This document shows positions 10,825 to 22,677 of a DNA stretch of 64,000 bases, one piece after another. Numbering within the stretch: the first letter of the stretch is position 1; every line of letters starts with the position of its first letter. Both the position numbers and the translations under genes were made by a program. This DNA comes from Pyrenopolyporus hunteri (Eukaryota > Ascomycota > Sordariomycetes > Xylariales > Hypoxylaceae): positions 62,001 to 126,000 of the forward strand of contig CADCXC010000014.1 in the NCBI GenBank assembly GCA_902806595.1. Reading direction: 5' to 3'. The notes under the pieces are model-generated. The model saw only the letters and a list, made by a program, of their open reading frames with translations, made no database searches and had not been told where the DNA came from.

Positions 10825-11855
10825 GATATTCAATGGGAGAGCATAGATTCCCTTAATGGCTCTCGGACCACATAGTTGATAATCCAGTTCTAAAGTAATC
10901 ACTTGGTCCCCGTCGCCACAAAAATACTCGCATGCCGGACACGTGATGACGCAATGGCCCTAAATACGAGGCCCGGGGAATCCAGCCTATTCTCTCTACT
11001 ATGAAGACGTTGCTATCTAGCCAAGGGAGGGTTTAGACAGACCAGGTCCCTGGGTGTAACTCGCGGCGGATCTCTACGGATAAGGTCGATTTAATAAAGA
11101 TTTGACTTGACAGCAGTATACTTCAACCAAAATTTATCCAGATGTACGTACTCATACACATTGCAGAACAAATGATCCTGCTCTTAAATAGACTTATTAT
11201 TTCCGAGGGAATTCGCCATAGTCTTGAGCTCCTTGTGACGTGCATCGGCGGAGTTGCCACTCTAATGCCTGGGGAACTACAACACGTAAAGGGACCTCAA
11301 CAAAGAGAGAAATGGATGTAATTGGGGGGCTACGCGCGAAATTAAATGTCTAACTAGGTACGTAACTTGACGCGGTACAGGCACCTACTCCTGCGCACGT
11401 TACGGAGGGAGTTCGCTGCGCATATACATATATAGGTGGGTAGATAAGAGGTATATAGGTACGTAGAGGCCATACATTCATTCTTATCAGATCGCCATGT
11501 CCGAGCGGCCTCTATCGGACAACTTCTACTTCCCACCGCTGCCATGCATACGTGGCCTCCTCTTTCTGATTCCTCTACGCGTAGCTTTATTATCTTAAAA
11601 TTTCCGCGATAGGCGTCGGGAGACGAGCTGTCTCAAGATTGGGTAAATTCGAACCGCTTAGGGTACATTAGGTACATTTTAGGCAAAGCTGTAGCAGCGA
11701 AGTGTAAAAATGGGGGCGAAGCGCAACAGGATTAGGTAATATTATATAGCCCGATTCGTCAGGTCCACCAGCCGGGTCCGAATGGAGCTGCCGCGAGCCA
11801 CGCCAATTTCGATACCGTGCCGTAATCGACTAAAGCGTCCCTTTACGTGGTATAA
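10825..11855. other. 1.0-kb convergent intergenic region
   Basis: It lies between the stops of the TLC gene (+) and SLA1 (-). Few TACCTA motifs are present (near 11352, 11455). The site 11646-11655 resembles a tRNA B box on the minus strand but has no partner A box. No gene. Confidence 0.6.
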
Positions 11856-14800
11856 CTAAAACCCAAACGGGTTTTGCGGCGCTGCGGGATGTTAGTTCGC
11901 GACCGTGACTGCGCGTTAAAGGGGCAAGGAATACTTACTCGCTTGTGCGAGGTTGGCGCGGCGGCCGGTTGGCTGAGGAGCAATCTTATCTGTAACGCCG
12001 AAGCGTACGGGAGGTGGGGGCCCCGTCTTCTGGGGTAGGAGAGGCGCCGGAGCTGGTTGTTGAGCCGGTGCGGTGCTGATGCCGGGGTTGAAGCCCTGAC
12101 CAAAGCCGCCGAAGCCGGTAGGCTGCGGTTGCAGCGACGTCATACCCGTTCGCTGAGGCTCTAGCGCGGGAGGGAGGAAAGAGTTGACCCCGGTCTGCTG
12201 TGGGAACTGCTGGGCTGGCTGGAAACCTCCTGCAAAGCCGGTGGGCTGGTTTGGAATCGGAGAGAATTGTTGCGGGCGAGGATCTGAAAAGGGGCTCTGT
12301 GTCTGAGGAGCACCCGTCATCTGGGGTTGTATGAACTGACCAGGTCCAAAGCCGGGCTGAGCGGGTATGCCGCCGCCCGCGTTAAACGGCACGATGCCCT
12401 GGCCCGTCGGCTGCGCCTGGAAAGTGCCGATATACTGTTGCTGAATCCGCTGTTGATTGAGTTCGTTTAGGCTCTGTCCGGGGGGGGCGATACCCGTCAT
12501 CTGCGGCTGCAGAGGAGGAGGCGCGAACCCGCTATGCTGCGCAGCCTGTGGTGCCGACAACGGCCGCGATGGAGGTGGAGGGGGCATCAGGGCACCTTGG
12601 TTGCCGGTGATTTGAGGTGGGATAGGCCTCTGCCGGTTACCAAGACCGAGGTTGAGAGGCTGAGCCGACACGGCCGCCGTTTGCGGGACACCCGTATGTT
12701 GCGGCCCAATACCCGTGAAGAAAGACGGTGTCGCGCCCTGAGGCTGCGGCTGTGTCTGTTGCGGCTGAAGCTGCGGTTGAGGTTGCGGTTGAGGTTGCGG
12801 TTGGGGTGGCGGTAGAGTTAATGAAGGGGACGTGGGGGTTGGTTGTGCCTTGGTCGGTTCTAGCGGAGCCGTTAGGAGGGAAAGGTCCTGCATGGCCTGC
12901 GTTGGCGGCCGCTGGGGTTGAGTAGGCGTCGTTGACTTTGTTTCCGGTGTCGGGGTTGGTTTCGCTTCAGGTTCAGGCTGCCTCGCCGGTTTCACGTCCC
13001 AGGCATCATCGTCAAAACCAGTGCTCTTCTCGGCAGCCTTCGGGCGGGCTGTAGCAGGCGAAGGCGGCTCCGACTCATTTGTGCTACCAGCCGTTTGTTG
13101 GGAAAACGCTTTGGGATCTATATTGTCGTTTGTCTGAACAGCCGGAGCCGGACGGCCTTTTCGGGTATTGTTTCGGAGCGTCCCTCCCGGTCCCGAAAAG
13201 AGGCCACCCCCTTCCTCCTCACCAGCAAAACTTACGTTTCTCTTCTTGCCATCGCGGCCGAATTTCTTGTCCAGGTAGCGCATTACCTTGATTATATCAC
13301 CCTCCCGGAGCCCAAGATTGCGAAGGACGCCCGCGTCGACATCGGGTAGAACGCTCTCGTCCATAGACTCTTTCGCAAAGGCTTGAGCGTAGCGTTCGCA
13401 GAGACCAACCGCAACATCGCAGGATAGGAAAAATTGGAACCAATCGTAGTCCGGTTTTGCTGGCTCGATGGAAGCGCCGACTTTGCTAGCTGCCGGCTCC
13501 CGATTGGAACCGTTCTTCGCTGCCTTTGCACGCTTAACTTCCGAGAGTGGTTTGTCTTCGTCCAAAGACACGCCCATGGTACGCTCGACATATTCGATAT
13601 CTTCGATCGACATCTTAGCCACGGGTACGGCGATCTTGACACCATTCATCTTGTGTAAGTTGATCTTCCCATCCTTGAGCCCAAGGAACTGAGCCTCGAC
13701 ACTGAATGATTTCGACCGATCTGTCCAAGTCCGCACCTTATTTGGGTCCGGTTCTAGGTTCATGATTAGCAGCTTTCTTTCCCATAAATTCGGATCCGAA
13801 TCGCTTACTAGGCTTCGACGAGCTAGGGCGGCCGCTATCCGCTCGGCCGTTTTCGCGTTTATTTCGCTGTTGCCCAGAAAGGTTACCATGGTCTCTAACG
13901 GACAAACTACTACGCCTCTCGGGCAAACGCATTCCAGGCCCTACCTCTGCTATCTTCTGCTCTCTCTTGACAGCTTCCTTAGTCAAGCGCTCCTCCTCTA
14001 GTCGATTCTGCGCTACGGTAGATCTGCCGGCATTGATGCCCGCCGCCGACGATGACGGTGCGACCAACCCAACAACTTCGATATAGCTGCTGGGAACGAC
14101 CCCTTCCTTTCCGGACTTAAGTCGACGGACTTGCCACCATTCTTCGCTCTTGGAGTCGTCGAGGATAACGACTTCGTCTCCTACATAGACCGTAACTTCA
14201 TCGTCTCCCTGGGCCATAAAGTCGTAAAGAACCTGACCCCTCTTCTGACCACTCTGGCCAGTCCCAGCCATGATAACTTCTCGCAGACCCTCCGCCCGTA
14301 CAGCTCCGGACAACTCGCCGAGGGCGCTAACAATCTCCTCAGCAGTATCCTTGGCGCCAGCATGGAAGTCTATACTCTTGCTTGGCCGAACGAGCTCCAG
14401 GAACACATGTTTGCCCTCTCGAGAGTAATGAGTCATCTTATCTGCAGTCCACTCTTGGGTTGGGCCGTCCTGAGCACGCTCGGGGGCAATCAAGATAATA
14501 CCCGTCTTCAGGTTTACGCCTAGCGTCGTTGGCATCTTCTTTTTCTTGCCCATCACGGACACCATCTCATTGATATTGTACATATGAAAGCCGCCAGGCG
14601 CAATCCGGCTCAATTGTGAGGTGTAGGACTCGTCCTCGTAATCACGGCGGCTAGAAGACCGCTGCGGATGAGCCATTGCGGTAGGCCGATCGTGCGATGG
14701 GTTCGATTGGGACCGTGGCCGCACCGGCAGGGCAGGGCTCGGTTCACCATCAGATTCTTCTGACAGGTATTGCTGGCGTGGCGGTAGAGTAATCGGCGGA

Positions 14801-15574
14801 GGCGTCGCTGCACGAGCAGTAGGTCGCTTACCTTGCATCGCTTCAGCTAAGGCGGCGGCGGGGCCAGGCGGCGCAGCTGAAGTAGCTGTAGATCTTGCCG
14901 GCGGGTTCCTATCAGGGAGGGGTGGGCTCTGAGGTGCTGCTGGTTCAACCGGAGCAGAGGACCGTGTAGGGAGCGACGGAGGTTTTGATATTGGTAAGGG
15001 CTCGGGCTCGGGCTCGGGCTCAGGCCCAGGCCCAGGCCCAACTTGAGGGCGCGGTTCAGGCTCAGGTTGCGGTTCAGGTTCAGGTTCAGCCTTTTGTGCA
15101 ATAGCTGAAGCCGCCGGGGCAGCCGGGGCCACGCTCATCTCGATGTAATTCGCGGGAACGAATCCGTAGTCATGTTCATATCCAACGAGGATCCAGTCAG
15201 GGTCAGAGGTATCGAAGACCTGTAATTGGGCGTCTTCGGGAAAGGACAGCTCTTCATCGGTCTGTCGGGTATATTCATACAAGGATCGGGCCTGGCCTAC
15301 AGGTTGTGCCTACAAAATCTTAGTATCCGACTTCTTGATGGGCTGCCAAAGCTTGCCGGAGCATCATCGTACGTACCTCTTCTACATAGTTATTAGGTAT
15401 CAGGCCAACCGGTTCGTCTTCGTCATCAACGCTAGCCTTCTTCTTTGCCTTCCACCAATCATCCTCCTCGCTCTTCTCTAAAATATAGAGGATATCGCCT
15501 TCACTTATTGACAGCTCCCCTTCGGATTGTGGCGCATAATCGTAGATGGCCTTGCAGACACCTAAGAAACCCAT
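11856..15574 (-). CDS. SLA1: SLA1, actin cytoskeleton and endocytosis adaptor
   Basis: A 1179-aa adaptor of cortical actin patches that, with Pan1 and End3, links endocytic cargo and clathrin to actin nucleation. Exons on the minus strand are 15574..15377, 15309..13809, 13753..11939 and 11881..11856. Domains in order: SH3-1 (residues 3-66, ALYDY-type KAIYDYAPQSEGEL), SH3-2 (73-125, SLYEYTRQTDEEL), a Pro/Glu-rich linker (PEPEP repeats), SH3-3 (about 430-490, VLYDFMAQGDDEV), SHD1 (about 567-640, VRTWTDRSKSFSVEAQFLGL), SHD2/SAM (about 667-735, YDWFQFFLSCDVAVGLCERY) and a long Gln/Pro-rich tail with 11 QxTG motifs, the sites that in yeast are phosphorylated by Prk1/Ark1 kinases. The 55-nt intron 13754..13808 is needed to change frame and yields KPKPDPNKVRTW. 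The last exon is 26 nt and encodes the typical end TPQNPFGF. The assignment is firm. Confidence 0.95.
12758..12816 (-). repeat. Gln-Pro repeat inside SLA1
   Basis: A hexanucleotide-like tract encodes alternating Pro and Gln in the low-complexity region of SLA1. Confidence 0.8.
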
Positions 15575-15805
15575 GGCGAACTAGAGGAGGGTGAAATTGA
15601 ATTGCCCTTTCAATAATATACAGTCGGTAGTTCGGCTGTGGGTTGGTTGTAGGGGGTGAAATATACGTCCTAGAAGAACATAAATGAGTCCAATGCGCGG
15701 GTGGCAGGGTTTCGTTCGGTAAAGGAGACCCCAAAAAGATGACGAGGTTCTCCTAGTAGGCAGGGTGCGGGCCGAAGGAGTATGTGAAAAGAACCAGAAG
15801 CGGCC

Positions 15806-15897
15806 GTGGTAGTAGTCGTAGTCGTAGTTGTAGCTGTAGTCGTAGTTGTAGTCGTGCTCGTGGCAGCGGCAGCGGCAGCGGCAGTGGCAGTAGCACA
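15806..15897 (+). repeat. GTA/GTC/GCA trinucleotide array
   Basis: An imperfect triplet array (GTAGTC, then CGGCAG units) of about 90 bp. In one frame it would read Ser/Arg/Gly repeats, but no gene structure supports translation. Confidence 0.8.
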
Positions 15898-16505
15898 GAC
15901 GACGTTACCGAAGTGAGGAAGACTAAAAGAGTTGAAAAAGCCCTCTCTTCAAAAGATGATGATTAAAGGTGGCCGGGCATATTACAGCACAAGGTGCGCA
16001 AAGACGACACGAGTTTCCCAGGGGCTTATCACCGTTGCGAGATCGCCAAACACAAACATGTTATGGATACCCCAGAGCTATGCTGCACCAAACACAAGGA
16101 GCAGCTTAGTAGAGCCGCTCAGGATCGAGAGGGAGATTTGAAAAGTATAAGGAGATAGCACCACCACGTGAAGCAGCCGACAAGACAAGACAAGACAAGA
16201 CGCAGGGAGGGTCGTAATCGGACTGAGGCGGAATTGGTTCATTTAAGCAGGTAGGACCGGGAATTACTAAACGCGCTGAGTTTGGTACCTGGACGCTCCG
16301 GCCTGGGTGCCTCAGTACACACATGCAAGTGCATAAAATACATGTAGGGATGTACATAGACACCTACCTTTGTAGGTACCTCGGTACCTTGATCAGGCAT
16401 TCCACTATTGTCTTACTTAAGCTGTGCTAAACCTTATGTATTATGGTGGGTTGCTCGAGTTTTTTGATAATTGCGTAAAGCACGTATAATACAACACATC
16501 CGCAG

Positions 16506-16532
16506 GTACCTACCTACCTACCTAGGTAGGTA
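16506..16532. repeat. palindromic TACCTAGGTA cluster
   Basis: GTACCTACCTACCTACCTAG followed by GTAGGTA forms a near-perfect inverted repeat around a CCTAGG centre. Confidence 0.8.
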
Positions 16533-16922
16533 ATTGTTTAAACTGGCCCATGAAAGCACCACTTGATTGCCCAGGTAGGTGTGTGTATACCTATATGTAC
16601 CTATGTATGTGCGTTTATATACAGCAATACTGCCCACGCATAAGCATATATACCTAGGCGCCTACCTAGGTAGGTAGGTACCTAGGTATGTAAGTATGTC
16701 CCAGATACATGTATCCAGAGACTAAACCTACACGCAGCTAGGTACCTAGATATCAATTTATGAATAACTAGCCTGACTTCCATCTTCCTTTTTCTCTCTT
16801 CCTTTTTCCTTTCTTTGTCTCCTTTTTATCATCTCTCCCTCAACAATCCTCCCTAAAATACCATATCAACCTAAATTAGAGTCTATCCTCGCCAATCTGT
16901 ATCCGCGCTTCATCCCGGTAGA

Positions 16923-19900
16923 TTAGCTTGGGTCCTCCCTCCCATTTGTCTTCCGAGAAGCACTGCGAGCAGGACCTGCCTCGTCGCTTTCATGTCCGGA
17001 ACCGCGTTGCATGCTGCCATGCCTTGAGGCTCTGGCCATTATGCCCGGTATGTATCTAGGCTCATGCGCAGAGAGATGCGTTTCACGGAGTCCCTCCGTA
17101 GGCCACGGTTCCCGTTGTGTGAGGCCAAGCGAAGGTCCTGAAGCGGAAAATGGCCCGCCGGCGCAAGCATCGAGCTGGGGGCTATTAAATTCGACTTGTG
17201 AACCCGAACGGGGCAGCCGGGCTTCCGAATTCCCCGCGTTGAGGTAAGCGTGGGATTTGAAATCAGTGGCAACACTGGCTGGGTGCACTTTAACGGACGA
17301 GGTCGGTGACCCTGGGTCCGGATTTGAGGCAATACCCGGATGATGCTCAAGTACTTCGTGCAACTCACTCGTAGAAGTATAGCTCGAGATTCTATATTCA
17401 AAAAAGGGAAAAGGAAAAGGAGGTCAGTATGGTGTAGCTATAGTCGAGGACTGGGCACGTAAAGGTACTCACAAACGATGTTCTTCAACCCAAGTATGAT
17501 ACCTGTACTCTTCTCTTCGATCTGGCACATTGGTCTTCACCATGCTGTTTCCATCTTTCCCTGGCAAATTAAACTTCTCTCCCAGCCATTGTTGCTTAAT
17601 GGAATATTCGTAACCGCTTTGCCTCACCGAGTTCTTGGCGAGTTCGCACATGTCGACCGGGCTCAGCTTGTAGATTTGCGCTGCAACAGCGTATTCCTCC
17701 ATCAATGGCTCTTTGGTGAACGCAAATTGGAGAGGGTCATCCGTGGAGAGTGAAACGTTTAAACCACGTCTGAAGTACTGATGGAACGGATTTCTCTCGT
17801 AGGCTAGGAAGAGCGCATTGTTGCTAAGCGGTGACATGGCGATGCCGATCTGCTCAAGGTAGAAGATATACTGGAGGAGAGGTACCTTTCTCAGAAGCAA
17901 CCCGTGGCTGATGCTATGGCTGCACAATACCGCAACCGCCAGATGTTCGCTGTCACCTGCTTCCCCACAGTGTGGTCGTAGCAGGAAGGTGTTGAAACCA
18001 CGCTGGCGGCGCCAAAAGTTAAGCGAGGTCATGTTGGAAAAGAGATAGTAGATCCAATAGCTATACGGGGGGTTCTGTTTTGAATTCCACTCGTTCGGTA
18101 CGGGGAACTTCTTATACAGCCGTCGCTCAACCTTGCTCTCGTCGTCGACGCTATCAAAGCCAATCACTCTCTGCAAGAAGATGTGAAGCTTCGGGTGGCT
18201 CTCTGGGTTTTTTGTTACCTCGAAGAGCGGTTGAAAGACATTCTTTACAATTTGTTCAAAAGACTCCATCAAGTCAGCCGCCTTGAAGACGTCGTACAGC
18301 CGTGGAATTTGAATGAGCCAGCGGACGTTGTGCGAGAACAGCTTGTTATCAACAACCCAAGCCGCAAGCTTATCCCATTCATCTAGGGATCTCCCATAGA
18401 TCGAGATCCGCCATTCCACCATCTGGTATTTGCTAGACTCGAGGTCGGAGATGACTTCTTTCGTAATCTCCGCTAGATAACGGCCCTGGATGAAGTTGTC
18501 CGTCTTAAGGAAAATGGTCCGAAGTCGCGATTCGCCGATGGGGTTGTACTTGAGATTAAATTTATCAAACCGATGGAATGAATCCGTGTGCGCCTACCAT
18601 ACGGTTAATTATATTTCATCCCGAGGCATTTGCCTACTCGTTTTTGTAGTCGACTTACGTGCATGTCCAGAGTGTCAATGCTTAGGTCATACGCGGTTAA
18701 GTTGATACTCTCGAATACTTCCCTAAGCGTGAGATTCTTACCATCTCTGAAGAGGACGTATTCGTCCGGGCACTTCTTCATTTTGCTTTTAATGAATCGC
18801 AAAAGATGCTTTTGATTCATGCAAGCGGAGTGATGGACATGCGTGTCGACCTTTCTTACGTTGTAAAAATCTCGATGAGGCACCCTCTTGGTATCCGCGG
18901 TCTCCTGGTACTCATTCAGAAGCGTGTAGAGATTAAACTTGCCCTCTAAGTATTGAAGCCGCCGGAAGGCAAAACTCTTGCTTGGCCCATCAGACGATAT
19001 GGACAGGAGTTTCTCAAGATCTATATAAAAATCTCTGATCGTAGGGACTCCCACTACCGGCGTGTTGGCCTTGTCTGCAGCATCGTTCTCGAAAACCTGA
19101 TAAACACCCTTCTCATCTAGGCGGAAGACGAACTCGCTCTCCTGAGGAAGTGGTAAGAGATCAGCCATGTCAAAATCCTCTCCAATGTCGTGGCCGGGTT
19201 TGCGCTTTCTAGGTATTCTTTTGGATTCGGTATCTGTATTCGCGGTCCCGGGATCACCAGCTTGGTGTACGCCCGCTTGCGTAGGCAGAACGATGCTATT
19301 GCTCATACTATTATTACCAGTGTTCATGCCATGGCTATCCTGAGCTCTGTGGGCCTCCACCCAGGCAGGCTCCGGAGGGGGAGGATATATCTCCCAACTC
19401 GGATCATCTTTGGGGTTATCGCCGTCCCTTTGTAAAGAAAGGCGAATATATTTGTGGCGGATGTCCAAGATTTTCTGTATGTTTTGGAAAATGGTGCTTA
19501 GTTCTGCTATGACGTGCGGGTCATTACTGCCCATCCCGCTCGCGATATTAGATGATGCTCCCTCGGGAAGCCCCAGATCAGGCTGCGGGCTCATCCCCGG
19601 CCGTTCTTGGGGAGTGTCGCTACGTGGATGACTAGTTGGCTGAGGACCGACGTACCCCCCTAGGGATGGCCGAGTAGCTGTTCGGGGAGTCGTGTGGAGG
19701 CCACGGGGGCTAGTGGAAGAGCCCGCAATATGAGGAAAGTTGTAGCCCTGTACGGCTGGAGGCGGAGATGTAGGGTTCGGATTGGCCGACAAGTTTGAGT
19801 GAGAACGACTAACCAAAGCCTCGTTAGCTGGCTTAACGGCGGCCAGGCCAACCGAGGCCACAGGACTACCATGGGGAGTGGCTTGGGATTGGCTCCAGTT

Positions 19901-20388
19901 GCTTCCCTCCGTTTTTAACTGGTCTAACTGGCTTCTTTGGTAGAAGAGTTTAGCTTCGGCCTGAGTCATCTGCCGTTCAGCTACAGCATCGTGAAACGTG
20001 GTCTTTCTAGGACGATCTCGTGGTAGCATGCCGTCTTCTAGCGATAGCGAGGACGCATCTCCTTTCTGCTCTTGTATGTCTATTGCGACGCTGTCGTTCT
20101 GGCCGCGCAACTCGGAGTCGTGGCCGGTACTCTCAGGTTCCGAGTCGCTTCCTATGGCATGTGCGCCAGTATCAGAGCCGTCCGACTCGAATTCGAGAGC
20201 CTGGTGGGCGGCCGAAACTTTAGGCGACGTTGGACGGAAGGCTGCAGTATTGGCATGGTATGGTCAGCCCGTGGGACACAATGATTTCCTGTGATATGTA
20301 ATATGTAATTATATGAAATATGAAATATGAAATATGATGATCGGAATAGAACTCGGGAGGAAGAACGGGTGATTGACTAACAAGACAT
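16923..20388 (-). CDS. AMD1: AMP deaminase
   Basis: A 1059-aa AMP deaminase, which converts AMP to IMP and ammonia in the purine nucleotide cycle. Exons on the minus strand are 20388..20382, 20241..18659, 18593..17473 and 17391..16923. About 450 N-terminal residues are mostly disordered regulatory sequence. The catalytic domain starts near residue 455 with the metal-binding VDTHVHHSACM (His about 470 and 472) and contains YNPIGESRLR, VEWRISIYGR, RPHCGEAGD (about 737-744) and SLSTDDPLQFAFT (about 811), the family signature with the catalytic Asp pair. The C-terminus runs about 150 residues past the catalytic fold in low-complexity sequence. The first coding exon would be only 7 nt (ATGTCTT), joined over a 140-nt intron to give MSSFRPTSPKVSAAHQ; an in-frame TGA upstream of the second exon forces some such model. 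The catalytic part is firm, the 5' exon is inferred. Confidence 0.9.
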
Positions 20389-21323
20389 GTTTACTGGTAT
20401 ATCTGCTGGTGTAGCCGAGACAAGTTGTAAGTCGTGATGATTTTCGTGGCTTTCGGACGCTTAGCTTTGATGGTGTCTAAAACTCGGAGGGAATTTGAAT
20501 CAGCAGCAGATCCGGCACTCCACTTCCCTTGCAGGCCGTTCAATGAGCAGTAAATGTGGCAGTCCCCAGATACAACCCACTCATATCTGATTTAGACTAT
20601 GAGGTCGACAAATGTAAGATCAGGTCCGTGGATTGAAGAGTGACTTGTCATGATAAGTTTGATGCCGTCGAGATGGTACAAATTGACCCAAAGTACGATG
20701 GCAAGGTACCTATGCATGTACCTGTTTGTACCTACATTAGTTGAAGCTGCATTTAGCTATCGCAGAGGTTAAGTGCATACATAGGTACATAGGTACCTAC
20801 TTGCTTTGAGGCTGAGACAGCACGCCGACGCCCGCCCATACGTATTTAATATAGGTACCTGCGCTTAATCGATAGAGGGGTAGGCGGGGCAGCGGTCGTA
20901 ATTAATAGATAAGACATCGAGCTGCCCGGATACGTGCCTAGGTAGGTAGATATGTACGTAATACCTAAGATGTATGCATCCTGGTCGACACACCAACATC
21001 GATAGGTATCAGGTACTTATACGCCCTAGGAATGGCACCTAAATTTCCTGGATCTGCTACATGTACCCATAACACTTGCAAGTATCTACATACCTAAGTT
21101 GCCTACCTAGGTACGGTATTTACTTAAATGGTAGGCACATACCTGCATTACGCATGGTAAAAAAATATTATCGTGAAGGTACCTAGGCAGTAGGTACTTA
21201 AAGTGGGTTGTACATACCTGCCTACTTACCTAGGTATGTATGTACCCTACCCACGAGTGGATTTGTACCTACATACATACCTAGGCTGCTAGGTAGGTAG
21301 GTAGCAGAAGAAACGTTCAAACT
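20389..21323. other. intergenic region with many TACCTA motifs
   Basis: The promoter side of the AMP deaminase gene, including a short TATGAAATA tandem (about 20312-20336). TACCTA/TAGGTA units are frequent from 20700 to 21310. No gene is seen. Confidence 0.6.
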
Positions 21324-21360
21324 TAGGTACAAATCGTGTCCAGGAAGTCTTCGTACACTT
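21324..21360 (+). repeat. left terminal inverted repeat
   Basis: Identical to the reverse complement of 22181..22217 over 37 bp. Confidence 0.9.
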
Positions 21361-22180
21361 TAATATTATACACTTTACATTTAAACATTTATAACTCAAC
21401 CATTTCTGAATTAAATCGAATGAAAATTTATATATAATTAATTCTACGTGTTTTAAATATAGATTTAATTTTTTCGAATTTTCAAACCGTATATTTATAA
21501 TGTTATAAAATGATTAACGTTTTATTTTTAATAATAAAATTTTTAATATTTTATACCGTAAATAATAACCGTAATAAACTATTTTTAAAAAATTAAAAAT
21601 ATTTATAATTTAGGTTAATTATCGAATAGTTTAAATAGAAAATTTCGAAGATTTTTATTAACGATTTATATTTTTAATAAAATGTTAAATATATATTATA
21701 TTTTAATAATATATTTTATTTTTCATTTTTATTTTAACGAAACTTTTACTTTTCGCCGGGAAACTTTTATATTATATTTAAGACTTTATTCTACGTTTAA
21801 AAATAAAATTTTAAAAATAATAAACTTAAATTTATACGATATTATAATATTTATAAAAACTTTTTTAAATTTATTTTTAAACATTTATTATTAACTTTCA
21901 AATAATAAAAATTATATTAATAAAAACTTTAAATTTTATATAATTTTATAATAATTATAGTTTTATATATAACGTATTAAATAAAAAGTTATTTACGATT
22001 AAAGTTTTATTAATAAAAATAAAACAACGTATTTTTATTTTTATCTTTTTTAAAAATATAATTATCTTTATAAAAACCATACCGTTAAAATCAGTTAATT
22101 CTACTCTATTTAATAAATTTTATTCCAGATTTATAACGTTTAAAAGGGTGGAGTTATGAATTTTTATATTTAAAAAGGTT

Positions 22181-22217
22181 AAGTGTACGAAGACTTCCTG
22201 GACACGATTTGTACCTA
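22181..22217 (-). repeat. right terminal inverted repeat
   Basis: Identical to the reverse complement of 21324..21360 over 37 bp. Confidence 0.9.
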
Positions 22218-22677
22218 CCTAGGTACATACTAAGAAGGGGGATAGGAGGTAGGATACCTACCTACCTACCTAAGAGGTAGGTATCTAATAACCTTATGGC
22301 CAAACTCTTGATTACGGATACTAGGCTAATGAATTAAAATGAAAACGGACCCTTAAAAGTACGGGGGCTAAATGTCTGGTGAGGCGGCATTTTCGGTTTC
22401 TTCAGAGCAAGTGAGCCACCATCGCCTACCTTAGGTACCTAGGTACCTAGGTAGGTATATACCTATTCAAACTAGCCCGCTTGCCCGAGACAAGCCGAGC
22501 ACCCAGCCTCATAACTGTCCTCCTTGCGACATCTATACTGGTGAGCGATTCTCTTCACGTAAAGAGTCAATGCGAATTAGAGAGCCAACGGGCCCGGCCG
22601 GCAATAATACTGCTTTATATTAACCGTCGCGCAGAGAAAGCTGGGGGAAGCCTAAGATACCGGTGTATCCTAGCTAG
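22218..22677. other. intergenic region, no gene seen
   Basis: TACCTA/TAGGTA clusters at 22218-22290 and 22425-22462, then the 3' side of the transporter gene. An open frame on the plus strand at 22481-22945 runs antisense into that gene and is not supported. Confidence 0.55.

Larger units (their letters stand above)
15575..16922. other. 1.35-kb intergenic region between SLA1 and AMP deaminase
   Basis: Contains the SLA1 promoter, a trinucleotide array (separate entry), a fivefold AAGAC/ACAAG repeat at 16181-16202, TACCTA/TAGGTA clusters at 16360-16390, 16505-16535 and 16650-16690, and a pyrimidine tract at 16785-16850. Short open frames on both strands are products of these repeats. Confidence 0.6.
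21324..22217. mobile_element. RIP-degraded DNA transposon or MITE with 37-bp inverted ends
   Basis: An 894-bp block almost wholly A+T between two perfect 37-bp inverted copies, 21324..21360 and 22181..22217, which carry TACAAATCGTGTCCAGGAAG. The inner flanks are also related in inverted order but diverged (ATTTATAACTCAACC on the left against CATAACTCCACCC on the complement of the right). TA dinucleotides stand at the natural ends, as expected for a Tc1/mariner (Fot/Pogo-like) element with TA target duplication, although the surrounding TAGGTA sequence makes the exact border uncertain. The remaining C and G sit mostly in CpG or CpC contexts and CpA/TpG is scarce, as left by repeat-induced point mutation. 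The longest open frame (21682-21894) is AT-codon noise. No transposase can be recognised. Confidence 0.85.

Noticed and set aside
11640..11660. tRNA B-box-like GGTTCGAATT on the minus strand
   Set aside because: No A box at a suitable distance upstream and no acceptor stem.
21361..22180. Mitochondrial DNA insertion
   Set aside because: The AT content suggested it, but the block is framed by perfect inverted repeats and has no mitochondrial gene, which fits a RIP-mutated transposon better.
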